Shown in pieces: positions 15,816 to 19,234 of a stretch of 19,234 nucleotides of DNA. A model generated the notes under the pieces. It was given only the letters and a program-made list of their open reading frames with translations, did not search any database and had not been told where the DNA came from. Every line of letters starts with the position of its first letter. Within the stretch, counting starts at the first letter, position 1. The translations under genes and the position numbers were made by a program. This DNA comes from Collinsella sp. TF05-9AC (GTDB lineage: Bacteria; Actinomycetota; Coriobacteriia; Coriobacteriales; Coriobacteriaceae): assembly GCF_003438495.1 (NCBI RefSeq), contig NZ_QSSH01000005.1, forward strand, positions 1 to 19,234. The letters run 5' to 3'.

Positions 15816-16808
15816 GTGGACGTGCAACAGCTAGAAGAGGCCTGGGCTTTGAGGACCGGCGCGCGTGAGGTGCATCTTTTTGCTGCCCGGCACGTGCCGG
15901 CAGCGCTTTCGCTGCTGGGTATTGTGCGTCCCGGTGACCGCCTGGTGGCCTTTGCGGATGACTTTACCGAAGCGTTTGCGCACGGCTTTGAAGGCTGCGA
16001 TGTTGTGCTCGTGGACCCGCCGTCGGTTGCGGCGTTTGCTGCCGCGTCCGAGGATTTTGATGCTTCGTTTGATGCCGAGGGACCGCATCTGTGGTGGTTC
16101 GTCAACTCTATCGGCGGGTTTGGTCTACGTGTGCCCGACCTTCGTGCTCTGGGCCGCGCGGCTCGTGAGGCCCACGCGCTGCTGGTTGTGGACAACACCG
16201 TGGCGTCGGCTTTTGGCTGCAATCCGCTGCGGCTGGGTGCCGTGCTGTCACTTGAGGCGCTAGACCGTGTGTGCGCCGGTAAGGCTCCGCGCAAGCTCGT
16301 TGCCGCTTCGATGGCGCGCTCGCAGCTCAAGCGCCATCGTATGGATGCCGCGGCTGAGTGCGCGCATGCCCTGCTTGAGGGCCGTGGCTTGGTTAAGCTT
16401 GATTTGCCTGCTGACGAGGCCGGTGTGCTGGAGCGCGGGCTGGACTCGCTCGATACCCGCATGCAGGCGCATTTCGACCACGCCCGTGCGCTGGCCGAGT
16501 ACTTGGCTGCGAATGAGATGGTGCGCAACGTGCGCTATCCCGGGCTGAGCTCGCATCCCGACCATGCGGTTGCAACGGGAATCCTCGAGCACGGCTTTGG
16601 TCCGGCAGTTGAGTTTGACCTTATCGAGCGCAGTGCGGATGACCTGTTCGATACTTTGCCGGGGGAGTTTCGCACATCGCCCGCCGGCGGCGCAACGACG
16701 CGCCTCTCGGCCACGCGCGGCAAGCAGGGGAGCACCATCCGCCTCTTCGCCGGCACCGACAACCCCCTGGTCGTAGCGTCCGCCCTAGATAACGCCCTCC
16801 GCAACTAG
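15816..16808 (+). CDS. Cys/Met-metabolism (trans-sulfuration) PLP-enzyme homologue lacking the PLP lysine
   Basis: The GTG at 15816 follows AAGGGA (9 nt); GTG 15798 is an alternative. The 330-residue product follows the cystathionine gamma-synthase/lyase fold, with LLVVDNTVASAFGCNPLRLGA (Asp126 is the residue that contacts the PLP ring nitrogen), VRNVRYPGLSSHPDH and a C-terminal STIRLFAGTDNP with the substrate-carboxylate Arg. Family members are about 380-400 residues. This one lacks the first ~50, including the YSRxxNPT segment. The position of the Schiff-base lysine (SxTK) holds Arg151, with a Lys only at 156, and the phosphate-binding SSGMAA is replaced by ARHVPAA. It probably cannot carry out normal PLP chemistry. 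It may be a non-catalytic relative or bind something else. The substrate is unknown. Confidence 0.65.
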   Translation: MDVQQLEEAWALRTGAREVHLFAARHVPAALSLLGIVRPGDRLVAFADDFTEAFAHGFEGCDVVLVDPPSVAAFAAASEDFDASFDAEGPHLWWFVNSIGGFGLRVPDLRALGRAAREAHALLVVDNTVASAFGCNPLRLGAVLSLEALDRVCAGKAPRKLVAASMARSQLKRHRMDAAAECAHALLEGRGLVKLDLPADEAGVLERGLDSLDTRMQAHFDHARALAEYLAANEMVRNVRYPGLSSHPDHAVATGILEHGFGPAVEFDLIERSADDLFDTLPGEFRTSPAGGATTRLSATRGKQGSTIRLFAGTDNPLVVASALDNALRN

Positions 16809-16828
16809 CTAAATCATCCTCGACTCCA

Positions 16829-16899
16829 TAAGTTGCGGTGAAATATGGATTGATTTACGGCTTTATCGGCATAAACAGTCCCTATTTCACCGCAACTTA
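16829..16899. repeat. 71-bp element with 17-bp perfect inverted repeats
   Basis: TAAGTTGCGGTGAAATA (16829-16845) and its exact reverse complement (16883-16899) flank a 37-bp centre, which itself contains TTTAT-CGGC-ATAAA. It lies between convergent genes. The TA at each outer end and the perfect arms recall a small TA-targeting MITE, but no transposase is present. It could also terminate transcription from both sides. Confidence 0.75.
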
Positions 16900-16917
16900 G
16901 AGAGGGGGTTGCGTAGC

Positions 16918-16940
16918 TAAAAAGCCCCGTCCCAAATTGG
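16918..16940 (-). terminator. Weak terminator-like sequence after the ModE-like gene
   Basis: On the minus strand, AGCC and GGCT bracket a G-rich loop and are followed by TTTTT directly after the stop. The stem is only 4 bp, so the call is weak. The 17-bp inverted repeat just beyond it could do the work instead. Confidence 0.25.
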
Positions 16941-17285
16941 CTATTCTTTGATGCTGGCGATGAGGGCGTCGGCTTTGGTGGCAATGACGTTGTTGATGTC
17001 GGCCTGCAGCTCCTCGTAGACTGCTATGGCTCGCTCTCCGGCGGGGGTGAGCGTGGATCCGCGGGCACCGTCGCGCTCGATGAGTTTGCATCCCAGCTGC
17101 CCTTCGGCCTCGTTCACGATGCGCCACGCTTTGGAATAGGCCATGCCCATGCTCTTGGCGGCGCGGTTGAGCGAGTGCTCGCGGGCAATACCCTGCAGCA
17201 GCAAGACGCAGCCGTGGCCGAACACGCCCGGCAGATCCTTGTCGCACGCTTGAATGACCAACTTTGCCGTCGTCTTGTACTTCAT
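16941..17285 (-). CDS. ModE N-terminal-type winged-helix regulator
   Basis: The 114-residue product is a single LysR/ModE-like winged helix-turn-helix. FGHGCVLLLQGIAREHSLNR is followed by AAKSMGMAYSKAWRIVNEAE (recognition region), GCKLIERDG and GSTLTPAGERAI, then a short helical tail. Molybdate-responsive ModE carries this domain plus molybdate-binding repeats; here the latter are absent, so ligand sensing is unclear. ATG 17285 is chosen, with GGGGAG 11 nt upstream; a GTG at 17294 in frame is possible. It is divergent from guaB across a 193-bp gap. Small ModE-type proteins often control molybdenum or redox-enzyme genes, but no such gene is in the window. Confidence 0.8.
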   Translation of the reverse strand: MKYKTTAKLVIQACDKDLPGVFGHGCVLLLQGIAREHSLNRAAKSMGMAYSKAWRIVNEAEGQLGCKLIERDGARGSTLTPAGERAIAVYEELQADINNVIATKADALIASIKE

Positions 17286-17369
17286 ATGCTCCACGTCTCC
17301 CCGCTAAAGTGTTTGCTGGGCAAACGCAAAGCCTGCGTCAAACCCTCGTGTGCTCTTCTTAAATCATGC

Positions 17370-17378
17370 ATTGTAGCA
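17370..17378 (-). promoter_or_regulatory. Possible extended -10 promoter of the ModE-like gene
   Basis: The minus strand reads TGCTACAAT, an extended -10 box (TGn plus TACAAT, five of six consensus). The start would be near 17363, leaving a leader of about 78 nt. No clear -35 is present. A plus-strand TAAGAT (17391-17396) nearby could serve guaB, which would place divergent promoters side by side. Confidence 0.35.
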
Positions 17379-17408
17379 GTCAAAGTGCGTTAAGATACTT
17401 CCCCAGTA

Positions 17409-17428
17409 TTGGGCGCCCAAGGTTGGGC
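17409..17428. promoter_or_regulatory. Palindrome in the guaB leader
   Basis: A perfect 12-bp palindrome TTGGGCGCCCAA (17409-17420) is followed after GG by another TTGGGC half (17423-17428). It lies about 50-70 bp before guaB, near where its transcript should start. It could be an operator, or let the leader RNA form two alternative short hairpins. Confidence 0.4.
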
Positions 17429-17478
17429 TGGGTCCTACGAGGCCTGCAGCCGACCGGTCGCATGGAAAAAGGAGAAAC

Positions 17479-18990
17479 ATGGCTACGTTCTTTCCCGGTG
17501 AGTCCCACACGTTTTCGGAGTATCTGCTGGTCCCTGGTTACTCGTCCTCGCAGTGCATCCCCAACAACGTCTCTCTTAAGACGCCGCTAACCCGCTTTAA
17601 GCGCGGTGAGAAGCCGGCAATCACCCTGAACATCCCCATGGTTTCCGCCATCATGCAGTCCGTTTCGGGCGTCGACATGGGTGTCGCGCTCGCTACCGAG
17701 GGTGGCCTGTCCTTCATTTACGGTTCCCAGAGCGCCGAGTCCGAGGCCGCTATGGTCAAGGCCGTCAAGGATCACAAGGCCGGTTTCGTTCAGTCCGATT
17801 CCACGCTGACCCCCGACATGACCATGGAGCAGGTCATCGAGCTCAAGGAGAAGACCGGTCACTCCACCATGCCGGTTACTGACGACGGCACTCCCAAGGG
17901 TAAGCTCCTGGGCATCGTCACCAGCCGTGACTATCGCCCCAGTCGCGATGACCACCAGACGAAGGTCTCCGAGTTCATGACCCCGCGTGAGCAGCTCATC
18001 GTGGGTGACAAGAACATCAGCCTCAAGGTTGCCAACGACGTTATCTGGGACAACAAGCTCAACGCCCTGCCCATCGTCGACGATAACGATCACCTCATGG
18101 GCATTGTGTTCCGCAAGGACTACGACAGTCACAAGACTAACCCCAACGAGCTGCTCGATGGCGACAAGCGCTACATGGTCGGCGCCGGTATCAACACCCG
18201 CGACTATGCCGAGCGCGTGCCGCTGCTCATCGAGGCCGGCGCCGATGTCCTGTGCATCGACTCCTCCGAGGGCTTCAGCGAGTGGCAGAAGCGCACCATC
18301 GAGTGGATCCGCGCCAACTACGGCGAGGACGTCAAGGTCGGTGCCGGTAACGTTGTCGACGCCGAGGGCTTCCGCTTCCTGGCCGACTGCGGTGCCGACT
18401 TCATCAAGGTCGGTATCGGCGGCGGTTCCATCTGCATCACCCGCGAGACCAAGGGCATCGGTCGTGGCCAGGCCACCGCGCTGATCGACGTCTGCCGCGC
18501 CCGTGACGAGTACTACGAGGAGACCGGCGTCTACGTGCCCGTGTGCTCCGACGGCGGTATCGTCTACGACTACCACATGACGCTCGCCCTTGCCATGGGT
18601 GCCGACTTTATGATGCTGGGTCGCTACTTTGCCCGCTTCGACGAGAGCCCGACCGAGCGCGTCAACGTCAACGGCCAGTACATGAAGGAGTACTGGGGCG
18701 AGGGTTCTGCGCGTGCCCGCAATTGGCAGCGCTACGACCTGGGCGGCGCCGCGAAGCTCAGCTTCGTCGAGGGCGTCGACTCTTACGTTCCCTATGCCGG
18801 CTCCCTCAAGGACGGCGTGGGCGGCACGCTCTACAAGGTCAAGTCCACGATGTGCAACTGCGGTGCCCTCTCGATCCCCGAGCTCCAGGAAAAGGCACGC
18901 CTGACGCTGGTCAGCTCCACCTCCATCGTCGAAGGCGGCGCCCACGACGTAGTCGTCAAGGACTCCCAGCAAAGCGTCAGCTACCGCTAA
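17479..18990 (+). CDS. guaB: IMP dehydrogenase (Tritrichomonas foetus-like subtype)
   Basis: The ATG at 17479 follows AAAAAGGAGA. The 503-residue protein oxidises IMP to XMP with NAD+, the committed step to guanine nucleotides. It has a split (beta/alpha)8 barrel with two CBS domains inserted (about residues 110-220; TMPVTDDG and ALPIVDDN). The catalytic loop [10 protein letters not shown] holds Cys319, and the mobile flap NWQRYDLGG holds Arg418-Tyr419. Both the 503-residue length and these residue numbers coincide with the T. foetus enzyme as I remember it, as do long stretches such as [23 protein letters not shown] and [10 protein letters not shown]. Most bacterial enzymes have GPGSICTTR instead. 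C-ending codons dominate, as in highly expressed genes. The gene has its own leader and stands alone. Confidence 0.95.
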   Translation: MATFFPGESHTFSEYLLVPGYSSSQCIPNNVSLKTPLTRFKRGEKPAITLNIPMVSAIMQSVSGVDMGVALATEGGLSFIYGSQSAESEAAMVKAVKDHKAGFVQSDSTLTPDMTMEQVIELKEKTGHSTMPVTDDGTPKGKLLGIVTSRDYRPSRDDHQTKVSEFMTPREQLIVGDKNISLKVANDVIWDNKLNALPIVDDNDHLMGIVFRKDYDSHKTNPNELLDGDKRYMVGAGINTRDYAERVPLLIEAGADVLCIDSSEGFSEWQKRTIEWIRANYGEDVKVGAGNVVDAEGFRFLADCGADFIKVGIGGGSICITRETKGIGRGQATALIDVCRARDEYYEETGVYVPVCSDGGIVYDYHMTLALAMGADFMMLGRYFARFDESPTERVNVNGQYMKEYWGEGSARARNWQRYDLGGAAKLSFVEGVDSYVPYAGSLKDGVGGTLYKVKSTMCNCGALSIPELQEKARLTLVSSTSIVEGGAHDVVVKDSQQSVSYR

Positions 18991-19014
18991 GCGGCTTTCT
19001 CAAGCACCGCACCT

Positions 19015-19070
19015 TGCCGTTTAAACCGTCGCTCGCGTACCAAAATACGCGTCGCTCCTCTTTCACGGCA
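19015..19070. repeat. Structured intergenic repeat, copy 2
   Basis: This is the partner of 11311-11367, in the same orientation, starting 25 bp after guaB. Outer arms are TGCCGT/ACGGCA, so the C-G pair of copy 1 is replaced by T-A. The inner hairpin is GCGTA-CCAAAA-TACGC. The change on both sides of the stem suggests that structure is conserved. Confidence 0.7.
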
Positions 19071-19149
19071 ATCTGCGGCACCTGGAAAACCCGACCATGC
19101 TTGGGCTGGTAACAATTAGCGGTTGATTCACAACCACGTTATTTAGATA

Positions 19150-19184
19150 AAGCGAGATGCCTGCAAGTCGCAGGCATCTCGCTT
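19150..19184. terminator. Perfect 15-bp hairpin downstream of guaB
   Basis: AAGCGAGATGCCTGC and GCAGGCATCTCGCTT enclose an AAGTC loop. GTCGTATTTG follows, a weak T tract, and TAGATAA precedes, so it may act on either strand. It lies 160 bp after guaB. Beyond it (19185-19234) I see only a possible -10 (TATCAT, 19196-19201) and no complete gene. Confidence 0.65.
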
Positions 19185-19234
19185 GTCGTATTTGCTATCA
19201 TCATGCGAGTTAACGATGTGGCGGGGCGTTCTTA

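Noticed and set aside
16829..16899. CRISPR repeat or phage attachment site
   Set aside because: There is only one inverted unit with no direct repeats, spacers, integrase or tRNA nearby.
17587..18972. 461-codon open frame on the minus strand opposite guaB
   Set aside because: It is antisense to a certain gene in GC-rich DNA. Its composition (Val/Leu/Gly/Asp/His-rich) mirrors guaB codons and it shows no domain.

Overview
The window looks like chromosome from a Coriobacteriia actinobacterium, most likely Collinsella (C. aerofaciens-like). The basis is high GC, strong G/C third-position codon use, tightly coupled operons with GTG/TTG starts and strong GGAGG-type ribosome binding sites, and protein sequences typical of that group. 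The assignment rests on recognition, not on a search.

Region 1 (about 87-11245, + strand) is one long operon for a Gram-positive-type Pel exopolysaccharide system. It starts from a good promoter (TTGACA-N18-TACAAT) and encodes, in order: a degenerate SDR/epimerase-like domain, a PelD-like c-di-GMP receptor, PelE, a PelA-type deacetylase (DUF2194), the glycosyltransferase PelF, the membrane protein PelG, a possible 55-residue protein, a Tat-type lipoprotein CotH kinase, a VTC-domain polyphosphate polymerase and a DUF4956 membrane protein. Gene junctions overlap or lie a few bases apart, which supports one transcript. The first two reading frames are in the same frame and are separated only by a single TAG (1063-1065). 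That TAG falls inside what should be the first transmembrane helix of PelD, so one 712-residue protein appears to have been split. The CotH/VTC/DUF4956 trio appended to pel is the most interesting feature of the window.

Region 2 (about 11470-15720, + strand) is a sucrose utilisation locus: a LacI/ScrR-type repressor, a sucrose-type PTS EIIBC permease and a GH32 sucrose-6-phosphate hydrolase. Three near-identical LacI-type operators sit before the repressor gene (one) and the permease gene (two), giving a self-contained regulatory circuit.

Region 3 (15720-19234) holds a strong terminator, a shortened trans-sulfuration-family protein whose PLP lysine position is Arg, a 71-bp inverted-repeat element, a minus-strand ModE-type DNA-binding protein, and divergently an IMP dehydrogenase (guaB) of the Tritrichomonas foetus-like subtype. 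A perfect 15-bp hairpin lies near the right edge.

Two copies of a ~57-nt structured intergenic repeat lie downstream of the pel operon and of guaB. I saw no tRNA, rRNA, CRISPR array, transposase or prophage gene. The first ~86 bases hold only an 11-codon reading frame and a short direct repeat.
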